DNA of 64,000 nucleotides, taken from positions 1 through 64,000 of the forward strand of contig REAB01000071.1 in NCBI GenBank assembly GCA_004293645.1. The letters are read 5' to 3'. The translations under genes were made by a program, and so were the position numbers. The stretch comes from Cytophagia bacterium (GTDB taxonomy: Bacteria > Bacteroidota > Bacteroidia > Cytophagales > Spirosomataceae). Under the pieces are notes generated by a model. That model saw only the letters and a program-made list of their open reading frames with translations, had not been told where the DNA came from and did no database searches. Below, one piece after another: positions 40,371 to 49,634 of the stretch (position 1 is the first letter of the stretch; the number at the start of each line of letters is the position of its first letter).

Positions 40371-40434
40371 TGTCATGCCGACGAAGGAGGCATCTAAGTC
40401 CATTTGTTTAGATGCTTCCTTCGTCAGCATGACA
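40371..40434. repeat. Large palindrome with 26-bp arms
   Basis: Left arm tgtcatgccgacgaaggagg... (40371-40396) and right arm ...ccttcgtcagcatgaca (40409-40434), near-perfect, with a 12-nt loop. It lies between convergent WS/DGAT and gpsA genes and is probably transcribed as a hairpin terminator or is a dispersed repeat; this 'gtcatgctgacgaaggaagc' type is known to me from other Bacteroidota intergenic regions. Confidence 0.8.
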
Positions 40435-40495
40435 AACATTTTCTTTATTTAACTCTCATTCCGTTTCAATTATAGTCATTTTAAAATTAGTGTTG

Positions 40496-41500
40496 TTAAC
40501 CAGGGTCGGATTCGGCCCTGGTTTTTACTCTTAAAAGTCCTTTGAAAGCCTCAGAGGGCGTTTTTTGCCCCGTTATTACACAATAAACTTCTTGGGTAAT
40601 GGGCATTTCAACTCCGTACGTTTTGGCCAGTTCCAGCACTACTCCCGATGTTTTGACTCCTTCGGCAACCATCGACATTTCTTTAATAATTTCGTCAATG
40701 GAGCGGCCTTTGCCCAACTGAACGCCCACGTGTCGGTTGCGGCTCAGGGGGCTCGTACAAGTGGCGATGAGGTCGCCCATACCCGCCAAACCCGCAAAAG
40801 TGGGGTATTTTCCGCCCATTGCCACGCCCAAGCGCGTGAGCTCGGCCAAGCCGCGCGTAATGAGCGCCGCGCGGGTATTGTCGCCCGCGCCCATGCCGTC
40901 GCCCATGCCTACGGCAATGGCAATGACGTTTTTGAGCGCGCCCGCTATTTCACAGCCAATCACGTCGTCGTTGGTATAAACCCGAAACAAGCCCGACCTA
41001 AAAATACCCTGCAAAGCCGTGGCTACGTTGCTGTCTATCATGGCAATAACGCTGGCGGCGGCCTGTCCCGCCATGATTTCGCGGGCCAAGTTGGGACCCG
41101 TCAAAATACCCGTGGGGTGGCCGGGCATTACGTTTTCAATGATTTGAGTCATGCGCATCATAGTGCCTTGCTCAATGCCTTTGGTCAAACTCACAATGGG
41201 AACCCACGGCCTAATAAACGGCTTTACGTCTTGCAGCACGCTCCGAAAACACTGCGAAGGCACGCCCATCACCACTACATCGGCGTTTTGTACGGCTTCG
41301 GCCACCGAGGTAGTGGCGCGGAGCGAATCGGGTAGTTTAGCTCCTGGCAAATATTTTTCGTTGCGGTGGTGCGTGTTGATTTCGTTCACGGTGTGGGCAT
41401 CTCTGGCCCACAAAACGGCGGGGCTGTTGCGAGCTGTGATGGCCGCTACGGTTGTGCCCCACGAGCCTCCTCCAATGATTCCAACTTTGAGCGTATTCAT
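40496..41500 (-). CDS. gpsA: Glycerol-3-phosphate dehydrogenase (NAD(P)+)
   Basis: 334 residues from ATG 41500; an ATG 39 nt upstream would give a poor extra N-terminus. It reduces DHAP to sn-glycerol-3-phosphate, the backbone of phospholipids (and of triacylglycerol). Seen: VGIIGGGSWGTTVAAITARN (NAD-binding), VVMGVPSQCFRSVL, VSLTKGIEQGTM with the catalytic Lys region, ILTGPNLAREIMAGQ, GCEIAGALKNVIAIAVGMGD with a second Lys, and GLAGMGDLIATCTSPLSRNR. Convergent with WS/DGAT; glycerol-3-phosphate supply and lipid synthesis are thus next to each other. Confidence 0.97.
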   Translation of the reverse strand: MNTLKVGIIGGGSWGTTVAAITARNSPAVLWARDAHTVNEINTHHRNEKYLPGAKLPDSLRATTSVAEAVQNADVVVMGVPSQCFRSVLQDVKPFIRPWVPIVSLTKGIEQGTMMRMTQIIENVMPGHPTGILTGPNLAREIMAGQAAASVIAMIDSNVATALQGIFRSGLFRVYTNDDVIGCEIAGALKNVIAIAVGMGDGMGAGDNTRAALITRGLAELTRLGVAMGGKYPTFAGLAGMGDLIATCTSPLSRNRHVGVQLGKGRSIDEIIKEMSMVAEGVKTSGVVLELAKTYGVEMPITQEVYCVITGQKTPSEAFKGLLRVKTRAESDPG

Positions 41501-41588
41501 AATTTTGGGTGGGTTTAGTTGTATTCTTCGCAAAGACACCGCAAGTTACGGGATTCTGCACAATTCATTTGAAAATGGTCGCATGAAT

Positions 41589-42545
41589 CTATTCCACAAC
41601 AAAAGCGTCGGCAGCGGCGCGGCGGAGGCGGTCGTTGATGGCACGGCCTAAGTCTTCGTTGGGAAATAGCTCGGCATAAATACCCGCAATGGGCAGCGCG
41701 TCCAATTGGCGCAAGTAGCCAAATAAGTGCTTGGCAGCTTCGGTATATTGGCGAGTGGGCGATAAAATACGTTGGTATTGGGGAAAAATATGCGCATTGG
41801 GCTGCGAAAAAGCCAAATATCCCCAGTTATCAGCTGGTTTTTCGGGGCAACCCAGCAGCAGTTTTTTACGCGGTGCGTAGTGGCTTTGCAACATTCCAGG
41901 TGCATTTGGATTGGACGAAGAATGGGTTTGAACCCGCACTTTTCCTACCACGCTTTCGAGGGCTTCTACCGAAATCCCCCCCAATCTATACACCACTACT
42001 TCTGTGCCTTCAAAGCCCACAATGGTAGATTCGATGCCAACTTTACACGCGCCACCGTCCAAAATATACGGAATTTTTGTCCCCAATTGTGCGGCTACGT
42101 GCGCCGCCGAAGTGGGGCTAATGTAACCAAACGGATTGGCACTGGGTGCGGCCAAAGGAAAATCTAACGCCGCCAGCAGCTCCAACATAACGGGGTGCTG
42201 CGGAATACGAACGGCCACTGTGTTTAACCCTGCCGTAATGAGGTCGGAGATGAGCGGCGACTTGGGCAACAGCAACGTGAGTGGGCCAGGCCAAAAAACC
42301 TCCGCCAGTTGCTGCGCAACGGCGGGAAAACTGGCCACAAAAGCCGTTAGTTTTTCGAGCGAGTTGGTATGCACAATAAGCGGGTCGAAGTGCGGGCGAT
42401 TTTTGACCTGAAAAATCTTCAAAACGGCATCTTCATTGAAGGCGTTGCCCGCCAGCCCATACACCGTTTCGGTGGGTACGCCCACCACATTGCCCGCCAG
42501 TAGCCACGCTTTGGCTTGCGCTATGTCAGTATCAATAATTGCCAT
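41589..42545 (-). CDS. L-threonylcarbamoyladenylate synthase (Sua5/YrdC/YciO type)
   Basis: 318 residues: the YrdC domain plus a C-terminal Sua5 domain, so the long Sua5 form. It makes threonylcarbamoyl-AMP for t6A37 of ANN-decoding tRNAs. Seen: NVVGVPTETVYGLAGNAFNE, KIFQVKNRPHFDPLIVH, PLTLLLPKSP, TVAVRIPQHP, LAAPSANPFGYISPTSAAHV, and ILDGGACKVGIESTIVGFEG, then SPGMLQSHYAP-like NPNAPGMLQSHYAPRKKL at the domain border. The upstream AraC gene ends 6 nt before its start. Confidence 0.93.
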   Translation of the reverse strand: MAIIDTDIAQAKAWLLAGNVVGVPTETVYGLAGNAFNEDAVLKIFQVKNRPHFDPLIVHTNSLEKLTAFVASFPAVAQQLAEVFWPGPLTLLLPKSPLISDLITAGLNTVAVRIPQHPVMLELLAALDFPLAAPSANPFGYISPTSAAHVAAQLGTKIPYILDGGACKVGIESTIVGFEGTEVVVYRLGGISVEALESVVGKVRVQTHSSSNPNAPGMLQSHYAPRKKLLLGCPEKPADNWGYLAFSQPNAHIFPQYQRILSPTRQYTEAAKHLFGYLRQLDALPIAGIYAELFPNEDLGRAINDRLRRAAADAFVVE

Positions 42546-42551
42546 TTGTAG

Positions 42552-43400
42552 TTAAAAACGCCGCACTTCTGCGCGGTAATCGCGCGGATTTTTGCCCGTT
42601 ATGTGCTTAAAAGTTTTGGTAAAATGCGACTCATTGTTGAAGCCACTGGCGTAGCAGCTTTCGGCCACAGTTTGATTTTGGGTCAATAGTTTACAAGCCT
42701 GATTGATGCGGTATTCATTTACAAAATCGGTAAAGGTCATCTGCATCATTTTCTTAAAAAACCGACAAAACGACGGCACAGTCAAATTGGCCAAATCGGC
42801 TACGTGCTGCAGGTTAATGTCTTGCTGGTAATGTGCCTCCACGTAAGCATAAATGCGCCCAATGCGCTCCTCGTCGCGGTGTGAATACTCAAAACGGGCA
42901 TCAATGGTGTTGAGTAGTTCAAAATCGGGGGTAAGTGCCAATTTTCGAAACACCATCAACAGCTCAACAAGTCGCTCAAATTCAGATAATTGAGGTAGAT
43001 TTAGCATCATATTGGCTACCTGTTTTCGGGTTTCTCCAAAAAACTTGATACCTTGTTTGGAGCGTTCAAACAATTGCTTTACCGCCTGCATTTCGGGTTT
43101 TTGCAAAAATTCTGTACCCATAAAATCATCGCGCAACTGCACCACAATCTCCTCGTGGGCATCGTCTGCGCCGTAACCAAAATTAAGGTGCGGCACATTG
43201 GGACCAATAAACATCAGTTCGCCTTCTTCAAAATACGACAAATGCGCGCCAATGTGGCGTTTTCCTGAACCTTTATGAATGTAAACAATCTCGTGTTCGG
43301 GGTGTTGGTGCCAAAAAAAACGGTCTTGGTGCGAGCGCCAATGAAGCACTTTAAACGAACTACCTTGGTCTGGAACAATTTTTTCGTATTCTATTTTCAT
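42552..43400 (-). CDS. AraC-family transcriptional regulator
   Basis: 282 residues from ATG 43400; a further ATG 27 nt upstream is possible. The N-terminal cupin domain (HWRSHQDRFFWHQHPEHEIV, GSGKRHIGAHLSYFEEGELM, FIGPNVPHLNFGYGADDAHE) binds an unknown ligand. The C-terminal two-HTH AraC domain spans IYAYVEAHYQQDINLQHVAD, LANLTVPSFCRFFKKMMQMT and AESCYASGFNNESHFTKTFK with the final GKNPRDYRAEVRR. It is probably a sugar- or metabolite-linked regulator. Its target is not shown; the 43401-43753 region upstream is a candidate. Confidence 0.92.
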   Translation of the reverse strand: MKIEYEKIVPDQGSSFKVLHWRSHQDRFFWHQHPEHEIVYIHKGSGKRHIGAHLSYFEEGELMFIGPNVPHLNFGYGADDAHEEIVVQLRDDFMGTEFLQKPEMQAVKQLFERSKQGIKFFGETRKQVANMMLNLPQLSEFERLVELLMVFRKLALTPDFELLNTIDARFEYSHRDEERIGRIYAYVEAHYQQDINLQHVADLANLTVPSFCRFFKKMMQMTFTDFVNEYRINQACKLLTQNQTVAESCYASGFNNESHFTKTFKHITGKNPRDYRAEVRRF

Positions 43401-43753
43401 AATTGCGTGGCCAATATTACCAATCAATAAACAATATTAAGCAACAAAATGTTAATACAGCACAAAAAGTAGCAAAAGCGGCGTTTTTTTTAAAATAAAT
43501 GTGGTTACAAATTTGTACCCATCAAAGCGGCTCATTTTTCGCGGCTTTTTCCTTGCACAAACAACAAACCTATGATGAACAAAAGGCAGCCTCGGCTGCC
43601 TTTTGTCGTGTTGTGGATTTGGGTATTACAAACGTATATTGAGCCGTTCAAATATTTGAGCAACCGTGTAACGCCAAAATCTTGCACCGTATTTACCAAA
43701 ATGGTAAGTTTGGACGTTCTGTAATTATTTACCTGTTCAAACAGCCGCCATTT
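43401..43753. other. Divergent intergenic region with an orphan terminator-like hairpin
   Basis: 353 bp between the AraC gene (-) and the DUF5686 gene (+). It contains two caatatta motifs near the AraC start and a perfect hairpin caaaaggcagc-ctcg-gctgccttttg at 43580-43605, which looks like an intrinsic terminator on either strand. No gene ends here, so a small RNA from ~43500-43605 is possible. I see no protein gene. Confidence 0.5.
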
Positions 43754-46369
43754 ATGTTAAAAATCTGCTCATTCTTCGTTCTCTTCATCGTTCATTTTTC
43801 TGTTTTAGCCACTGGCATCAGGGGCGTTGTCAAAACCAGCAAGGGCGACCCACTTCCTTACGCCACCGTGGCCGTAAAAGGAAGCCCCAACGGCACCATG
43901 GCCAACGCCGAAGGCCGCTACGAACTTCCGCTGGCGGCGGGCAAATACGAAATTGTGGTGCAGTATTTGGGTTTCAAAACCTTTTCCAAAACCATTGAAA
44001 TAGAAAAAGAGTGGCTCACGCTTGATGTAGCCATGGAAGAGCAAGCCCTCAATATCGACGAAGTACGCGTAGGTTCTAAGGCCGAAGACCCCGCCTATAC
44101 CATCATGCGGCGGGCCATTGGCAAGGCGCGTTTTCATGAGTTGCAGGTGCAAAGCTACACCGCCCGCGCCTACATCAAAGGCACGGGAACAGCCACGCAG
44201 ATTCCGTTTTTTGTGCGCTCGCAACTCAAAAAAGAAGGCATCGAAGTGGGTAAAGCTATCTTCAACGAAAGCGTGAACGAGATTACGTTCAAACAGCCAA
44301 ATAACTACAAAATGCGGGTAATTTCGACCCGCAACAGCCTCGACAACAGCGCGCCCAGCCCCAACGCTTATCTGGTAACGAGCCTTTACAACCCCAGTCC
44401 TGCGGGGACAGTTTCGCCGCTTTCGCCCCGCGCTTTGGGCTATTATAAATTTGAATACCAAGGTTCTTTTCAAGAAAATGGCGTTGAAATCAACAAAATA
44501 AAAGTCATTCCGCGCTCTTACGGCGAGGGCGTGTATCGGGGCATTATTTATATCATCGAAAACACTTGGGCCATTTACAGTGCCAACCTCGAAACCACCA
44601 ACCAGGGTTTTGACATTGAAATTAAACAGATTTACGCCCCGCGCGAGGACGTGTGGCTGCCTGTCAATCAGCAGTTTAAGATAGCGGGCAGCTTGATGGG
44701 CTTTGCGGGGAATTTTCGCTACGTGGTGTCGCTCAATTACCAAAGTTTGAAAATTAACCCCGCTTTTAAAGAGACCGTAACCGTGCTGGATGAGAAATTT
44801 ACGCCACCGCCCACCAAAATTAGCAAAAGCGACCTGCGCACCAAAAAACTGGAAGACTTGGCGGTGCAACAAAAAGAATTTTCGACCAAACAGCTCCGTC
44901 AATTGGTGCGGGAGTACGAAAAACAAGATTTGAAAGCCCGCAAACAGAAAAAAGAAGATGTGAACGTATCGCGTAGCGACTCGGTAACGATAGACTCGCT
45001 GGCCAATAAACGCAGCGACGATTTCTGGAAAGACCTCCGCACTATTCCGCTCACCGACGTAGAAACCAAGAGTTTTCGCCAGTTTGACAGCATCAGGGTA
45101 GTAAAAGAATTGAAGGTAAAATCTGACAGCACCAAAGCCAAGCGCGACTCATCGGGGCGTTTTGGATTAGGAACTATCTTGTCAGGTCAAACTTTTAAAC
45201 TGAGCAAAAAAACCACGCTGGCTTTTGAAGGCCCGCTCCAACCTCAGTATTTTACCTACAACACTGTGGAAGGCTACGCCCTGCAAGCTGCTTTGGCACT
45301 CAATTATAAACCCAACAAAAACAACACTTTCTATCTCAAACCGCTGGGTAGATACGCTTCTGAGCGGCGGTTGTTTTCGGGTACGGTGGCCACGGGCTGG
45401 ACTGGCCAACGGCGCGGATTTGCGCTCACGGGTGGCCGATACGTGGCGCAATTGAACGCCAATAACCCCATTGGACCTGACCTAAACACCACCACTTCGT
45501 TGTTTTTTGAACGAAATTTTATGAAGATTTACGAAAAACAGTTTGGCCAACTCTCGTTCTATTATAACCGCTTGGCCGACGTACTGAGCTTGTCGGGTAG
45601 CGTAGAATACGCCCAACGAACCGAACTACTGAACGCCGAAAACGCCAAGTCGTTTATAGACTGGCGGCGGTACCAATTTACGCCCAACCGCCCCGACAAC
45701 TTAACGCTGCCCAATACGGGCTTTGCGCAGCACCGCGCTTTAACCTTCAACGTAGCTTTGACTTGGCGACCTGGGCAGCAATACCGACTTTATAACGGCC
45801 AAAAACGTTATAATTTCAACCGAAAACCTGCCCTGAGCTTGTCATATACCAAAGGAGTTCCGAACGTAGGCGAGAGCGCGACCGACTTTGATAGGCTTGA
45901 TTTTGGAATGCAACACAGCGTAGAAACGGGCATCAAAAGCGAGCTACAATATAGCCTCAAAGCAGGTGCTTTTCTGAACAATCGCCAAGCCTATTTCATG
46001 GATTTTAAGCATTTTATGGGCAACGAGTTTTTTTTACAAAACGGCGATGCACTCAACACTTTTCGTGCTTTGCCTTATTATTGGCACAGCACCAATCAAC
46101 GTTATGTAGAAGTCCACGCCCTCAACAGCACGCGGCGGCTGCTGCTCACGCGCCTGCCGTTTGTGCGACTGGCTGGTATCAAAGAAAATCTCATGGTACA
46201 TTATCTCTGGACTCCCGCCACCGCCCACTATACCGAAGTAGGCTACGGCCTCGACGGACTTGTTCCTGGGTTTCCGTTTTTTAGGCTCGAAGTAGTGCCG
46301 ACGTTTTTAGATTGGAAATATCAAAACACTGTTATTAGAATTGGTACTACCTATCGGTTTGGGCGGTGA
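43754..46369 (+). CDS. Carboxypeptidase-regulatory-like / DUF5686 outer-membrane protein
   Basis: 871 residues from ATG 43754 (signal MLKICSFFVLFIVHFSVLAT). An N-terminal CarboxypepD_reg-like beta-sandwich (GIRGVVKTSKGDPLPYATVA, GTMANAEGRYELPLAAGKYE, VVQYLGFKTFSKTIEI) precedes a DUF5686 region, AYTIMRRAIGKARFHELQVQ onward, and a C-terminal strand-rich half ending TVIRIGTTYRFGR, consistent with an outer-membrane barrel. This domain pair is typical of Bacteroidota and resembles the N-terminal part of SusC/TonB-dependent proteins without a plug. Substrate unknown. An upstream in-frame start at 43682 adds 24 residues before the signal and is unlikely. Confidence 0.88.
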   Translation: MLKICSFFVLFIVHFSVLATGIRGVVKTSKGDPLPYATVAVKGSPNGTMANAEGRYELPLAAGKYEIVVQYLGFKTFSKTIEIEKEWLTLDVAMEEQALNIDEVRVGSKAEDPAYTIMRRAIGKARFHELQVQSYTARAYIKGTGTATQIPFFVRSQLKKEGIEVGKAIFNESVNEITFKQPNNYKMRVISTRNSLDNSAPSPNAYLVTSLYNPSPAGTVSPLSPRALGYYKFEYQGSFQENGVEINKIKVIPRSYGEGVYRGIIYIIENTWAIYSANLETTNQGFDIEIKQIYAPREDVWLPVNQQFKIAGSLMGFAGNFRYVVSLNYQSLKINPAFKETVTVLDEKFTPPPTKISKSDLRTKKLEDLAVQQKEFSTKQLRQLVREYEKQDLKARKQKKEDVNVSRSDSVTIDSLANKRSDDFWKDLRTIPLTDVETKSFRQFDSIRVVKELKVKSDSTKAKRDSSGRFGLGTILSGQTFKLSKKTTLAFEGPLQPQYFTYNTVEGYALQAALALNYKPNKNNTFYLKPLGRYASERRLFSGTVATGWTGQRRGFALTGGRYVAQLNANNPIGPDLNTTTSLFFERNFMKIYEKQFGQLSFYYNRLADVLSLSGSVEYAQRTELLNAENAKSFIDWRRYQFTPNRPDNLTLPNTGFAQHRALTFNVALTWRPGQQYRLYNGQKRYNFNRKPALSLSYTKGVPNVGESATDFDRLDFGMQHSVETGIKSELQYSLKAGAFLNNRQAYFMDFKHFMGNEFFLQNGDALNTFRALPYYWHSTNQRYVEVHALNSTRRLLLTRLPFVRLAGIKENLMVHYLWTPATAHYTEVGYGLDGLVPGFPFFRLEVVPTFLDWKYQNTVIRIGTTYRFGR

Positions 46370-46547
46370 GATTTTTGAGGCAGCAGCAGAGTTGGTCTAT
46401 GCCCGCAATTGAGGCAGCTGAATTGCCCATACAATGTCTGTTTTGGGCGCTCCTTTTCTGACAAGTTCTTGCGCCATTTTTATTTTGGTGCTATTTTCTT
46501 GTATCCAAATTAGCGTTGCAAAAAACATAGATTGGCATTTGTGCTGT
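46370..46547. other. Intergenic stretch next to repeat copy C
   Basis: No supported gene. On the minus strand a 43-codon ATG frame (46528-46397) encodes MAQELVRKGAPKTDIVWAIQ and neighbours, protein-like in composition; it could be a relic, but there is no ribosome site or family match. Confidence 0.3.
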
Positions 46548-46725
46548 TAAGTAGTTGGGCAGAAATAGGCGGTTCGCCGCTGCGACGCGGGGCCGCCCGT
46601 GCGGTTGGCCGCCGCCATTATATTATTTTTGATTTGTAATAAAAGGTAATTTAGTAATAACAAATTGATAAATAGACAATTACAACGAATTACTGTAATT
46701 ACAAACAATTACGAATAAGTACTTA
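46548..46725 (+). repeat. Dispersed MITE-like repeat, copy C
   Basis: Starts TAAGTAGTTGGGCAGAAATA and ends ACTTA. Compared with copy A it has an extra GC-rich insert (about 46587-46617) between the head and the AT-rich body. Its last three bases are, on the minus strand, the TAA stop of rluD. It lies between convergent DUF5686 and rluD genes. Confidence 0.85.
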
Positions 46726-47745
46726 TTTTTGAACTTGGTACATTTCCCATTTGTCCAACACTGCCCTAAAATCGGCGGGTAGTTCGGAGTCAAATTGTAG
46801 CCATTCTTTGGTGCGTGGATGCACAAATCCCAGCGACTTGGCGTGCAAGGCTTGGCGTGGCATAAGTGCAAAACAGTTTTCGACAAAAGCCCGATAGCTT
46901 CCACTGGTTGTACCGCGCAGTATTTTGTCGCCGCCGTAGGTGGCATCGCTAAAAAGTGGGTGGCCTACGTGCCGAAAATGCGCCCTAATTTGGTGCGTAC
47001 GCCCCGTTTCTAAGTTGCACTGCACCAACGAAACATACCGAAAAGATTGCAGCGTTTGGTAATGTGTAACGGCGTGTTTGCCCTGGCTACCGTCGGCAAA
47101 TACGTCCATGATGCGGCGGTCGCGGGCGCTGCGGCCTACGTGGCCTGTGATAGTACCCGCTTCTTGTTTGGGTTCGCCCCACACCAACGCCCAATAAGTG
47201 CGCTCAATGGAGTGGTCAAAAAACTGCCGTGCCAAGTGCGCCATGGCGTAGTCGGTTTTGGCAATTACAATCAGCCCTGAGGTATCTTTGTCAATGCGGT
47301 GAACCAAGCCAGGCCGCGCTTCGCCGTTTTTGGCAGTTGGCAAATTTTCAAAATAATACAGCAGCGCATTAATCAACGTCCCCGACCAGTTGCCGTGCGC
47401 GGGGTGTACTACCATGCCTGCGGGCTTGTTAATAATCAACAACTCAGCGTCTTCGTACACAATTTGCAGCGGAATATTCTCGGGCAAGATGTCGTTTTGA
47501 CGCGGTGGATGCGGCAGCGACAGCGTAACGACATCAAAAGGCTTTACTTTATAACTTGATTTGGCTGTCTTGTCGTTTACTTTTACGGCATCTACTTCAA
47601 TGGCGTTTTGGAGTTTGGTGCGCGTGGCGTTGGGAATGTGGTGTTTGAGATAATGGTCCAAACGCATCAATCCTTGCCCTTTATCTACCACAATGCGGTG
47701 GTGTTCGTACAATTCGTCGTCTTCTTCTTCCTGGTTATGCTGCAT
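46723..47745 (-). CDS. RluD-type 23S rRNA pseudouridine synthase
   Basis: 340 residues. An S4 domain (GLMRLDHYLKHHIPNATRTK, VKVNDKTAKSSYKVKPFD) precedes the RluA/RluC/RluD catalytic domain with NKPAGMVVHPAHGNWSGTLI, GLVHRIDKDTSGLIVIAKTD (catalytic Asp), SIERTYWALVWG and LETGRTHQIRAHFRHVGHPL. RluD-type enzymes modify U1911/1915/1917 of 23S rRNA helix 69; the exact target is inferred. The stop codon falls exactly on the end of repeat copy C. The short acidic N-terminal extension (HNQEEEDDELYEHH) is lineage-specific. Confidence 0.93.
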   Translation of the reverse strand: MQHNQEEEDDELYEHHRIVVDKGQGLMRLDHYLKHHIPNATRTKLQNAIEVDAVKVNDKTAKSSYKVKPFDVVTLSLPHPPRQNDILPENIPLQIVYEDAELLIINKPAGMVVHPAHGNWSGTLINALLYYFENLPTAKNGEARPGLVHRIDKDTSGLIVIAKTDYAMAHLARQFFDHSIERTYWALVWGEPKQEAGTITGHVGRSARDRRIMDVFADGSQGKHAVTHYQTLQSFRYVSLVQCNLETGRTHQIRAHFRHVGHPLFSDATYGGDKILRGTTSGSYRAFVENCFALMPRQALHAKSLGFVHPRTKEWLQFDSELPADFRAVLDKWEMYQVQK

Positions 47746-48037
47746 TGATTGGGTTTTTGGTTTTGAGTTGTTGAGTTTTGAGTTTTACAGCGTATTTTTG
47801 CTAAAAAACAAAAAAAGTGAATGGGTACTTGAAAGTAATAAATTGATAAATTTGAACTTTGTAACTTACTAAAAATCAGCACTTTATTTTACCGTGGACT
47901 ATTGACTATTGACCGTGGACTACTTATTTGCATCGTTACGGGTTGGATTTGAGGCCATTTTTAATTTTTTGGGCAATAACTTCAAAGCCAATTCGTTGAG
48001 AGTGCGTATCTTTTAAACTAACCAATATCATCTTAAC
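47746..48037. other. Intergenic region
   Basis: 292 bp between the divergent rluD and coiled-coil genes. A direct repeat ccgtggacta occurs at about 47892 and 47912 (spaced 20 bp); attgaccatggacta near 19650 is similar. No gene seen. Confidence 0.4.
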
Positions 48038-48991
48038 ATGGACTCAAATCAAGGACAAAAGAAAGACCGCAAAAGCCTACTTTTGGCTGCATTGGCTATC
48101 TTAGCTCTACTCAACGTAGTACTGATTTATTTTTTTTACAAAGAACGCGAAAAGAATAAACAACAAGAAACGGTTATTACGGCCAAAAATGAAGAAATTA
48201 TTTCGGCCCGTATGAAATTAGACTCGATTTCGATGCAATTAGACGCTAAAATTGCCGAAATTCAGCAGTTGGGAGGCCAAGTAGAATCGTTGGTGGCCAT
48301 CAAAGCAGAGTTAGAACGCGACAAAGCAGCGTTGAAAAATACGGCTTCGGTTGATATCTCGAAGTACAAACAAAAGATTGCCAACTACGAAACCATGCTC
48401 GCCCAACGAGACCAAGAAATTGCCAAACTCAAAGAAGAACTGGGCATTGTAACGACTCAAAACCAAGAACTGACCCAAAAAGTGGGCGGCTTGGAGAGCG
48501 AAAAACAAAATTTGCAACGAACGTTCGACGATTCGGTGGTGAGTTTGAGTGCTCGCAACCGCGAACTGAGCGAAAAAGTTACGATTGCTTCTGCTCTCAA
48601 AGCCGAGAATGTTACGGCCAACGCCATTTCGTCGAGGGGTAAAGAGCGCGATGGTGGCACTTACAAGGCCAAACGAATTGACAAAATTAAAATTGACTTT
48701 AATTTAGCCCCCAACCCTATTTCTAAAAACGGTAGCCGCGAGGTTTATCTGCGAATGTTGGACCCCGAAGGAGCCGTTATTGCCGACATGGCTACTGGTT
48801 CAGGCACGTTTGTATCGGGTGGCCGCGAAACAGTTTATACCGCCAAACAAACCATTGATTATAGCAACGACGGCACACCAGCCACATTTATTTACAGTCG
48901 GGGCGGTATTCCGTTGAAAAAAGGTGAGCACAGCATCGAATTGCACTGCGACGGTTTCCGCATCGGAACGGGCGTTTTTAAGGTGAAATAA
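48038..48991 (+). CDS. Membrane-anchored coiled-coil protein with a C-terminal beta domain
   Basis: 317 residues. A short charged N-terminus is followed by one membrane helix (SLLLAALAILALLNVVLIYF, residues ~13-32). Residues ~35-195 are a long coiled coil (KIAEIQQLGGQVESLVAIKA, EIAKLKEELGIVTTQNQELT, GGLESEKQNLQRTF). The last ~110 residues are beta-rich, KIKIDFNLAPNPISKNGSRE to HSIELHCDGFRIGTGVFKVK. Such proteins are common in Bacteroidota and of unknown role, probably envelope or cell-division scaffolds. Single gene with a terminator shared with coaE. Confidence 0.75.
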   Translation: MDSNQGQKKDRKSLLLAALAILALLNVVLIYFFYKEREKNKQQETVITAKNEEIISARMKLDSISMQLDAKIAEIQQLGGQVESLVAIKAELERDKAALKNTASVDISKYKQKIANYETMLAQRDQEIAKLKEELGIVTTQNQELTQKVGGLESEKQNLQRTFDDSVVSLSARNRELSEKVTIASALKAENVTANAISSRGKERDGGTYKAKRIDKIKIDFNLAPNPISKNGSREVYLRMLDPEGAVIADMATGSGTFVSGGRETVYTAKQTIDYSNDGTPATFIYSRGGIPLKKGEHSIELHCDGFRIGTGVFKVK

Positions 48992-49009
48992 AAACCGCTA
49001 AAAATGAAC

Positions 49010-49047
49010 AAAAAAGCGCGATTGGGTTATCCCAGTCGCGCTTTTTT
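49010..49047. terminator. Bidirectional terminator
   Basis: Stem acaaaaaagcgcgattggg / cccagtcgcgcttttttgt with a short loop; A run on one side and T run on the other. It serves both convergent genes. Confidence 0.88.
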
Positions 49048-49051
49048 GTGT

Positions 49052-49633
49052 TTATAAAGAACAAAATACGGCGTGCAATTCTTGAACCCGCAGAATCAGC
49101 AATTGGGTGTCGTCGTTGGTAATGACGTAATCGGCCATTTGAAGTTGTTCTGCGTCGGTAGGTTGGCGGGCTATGATGTTTCTAATTTCGATTTCGGTGC
49201 GGTGCGGGTCGCGTTGTTTGATTCTGGCCACGCGCAAGTCGAGCGGTGCGCTCACAACCAGCACTTTATCAATATTTGCGCCCTTAGTGGCCAAGGCCGA
49301 CTCGCGTAGCACGTAGGGTGCGTTTTGGTGCTGTTGTAGCCAAATTGCGCTGTCGAAAAATACGCGCGGGTGAACAACTGCGTTGAGTTGTTGGAGCAGC
49401 GTTGGGTTGTCAAAAACCTGCGCGGCCACCCACGGGCGGTTGTACTGCCCGTTTACAAAGGCATTTGTTCCTAACAAATCAATGATGTCGCTTTGGAGGG
49501 CAACTTGATGGTTGATGAGCCATTTGGCGCGGCTGTCGGCATCGTAAATGGGTACGCCCAGGGTACTAAAAATGCGACAAACGATGCTTTTGCCCGAGCC
49601 AATGCCCCCCGTTATGCCAATTTGCAGCGGCAT
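49052..49633 (-). CDS. coaE: Dephospho-CoA kinase
   Basis: 193 residues. It phosphorylates dephospho-CoA in the last step of CoA synthesis. Seen: P-loop IGITGGIGSGKSIVCRIF, VPIYDADSRAKWL with the catalytic Asp, HPRVF, LRESALATKGANIDKVLVVSAP and RIKQRDPHRTEIEIRNIIARQP. It is the last gene of the nusB-DUF1573-yajC-ybbR-coaE run and starts 2 nt after the ybbR gene end. Confidence 0.95.
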   Translation of the reverse strand: MPLQIGITGGIGSGKSIVCRIFSTLGVPIYDADSRAKWLINHQVALQSDIIDLLGTNAFVNGQYNRPWVAAQVFDNPTLLQQLNAVVHPRVFFDSAIWLQQHQNAPYVLRESALATKGANIDKVLVVSAPLDLRVARIKQRDPHRTEIEIRNIIARQPTDAEQLQMADYVITNDDTQLLILRVQELHAVFCSL

Positions 49634-49634
49634 T

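Noticed and set aside
46397-46528. 43-codon minus-strand frame next to repeat copy C
   Set aside because: Protein-like composition but no ribosome site, no promoter and no recognised family; too weak to list as a gene.
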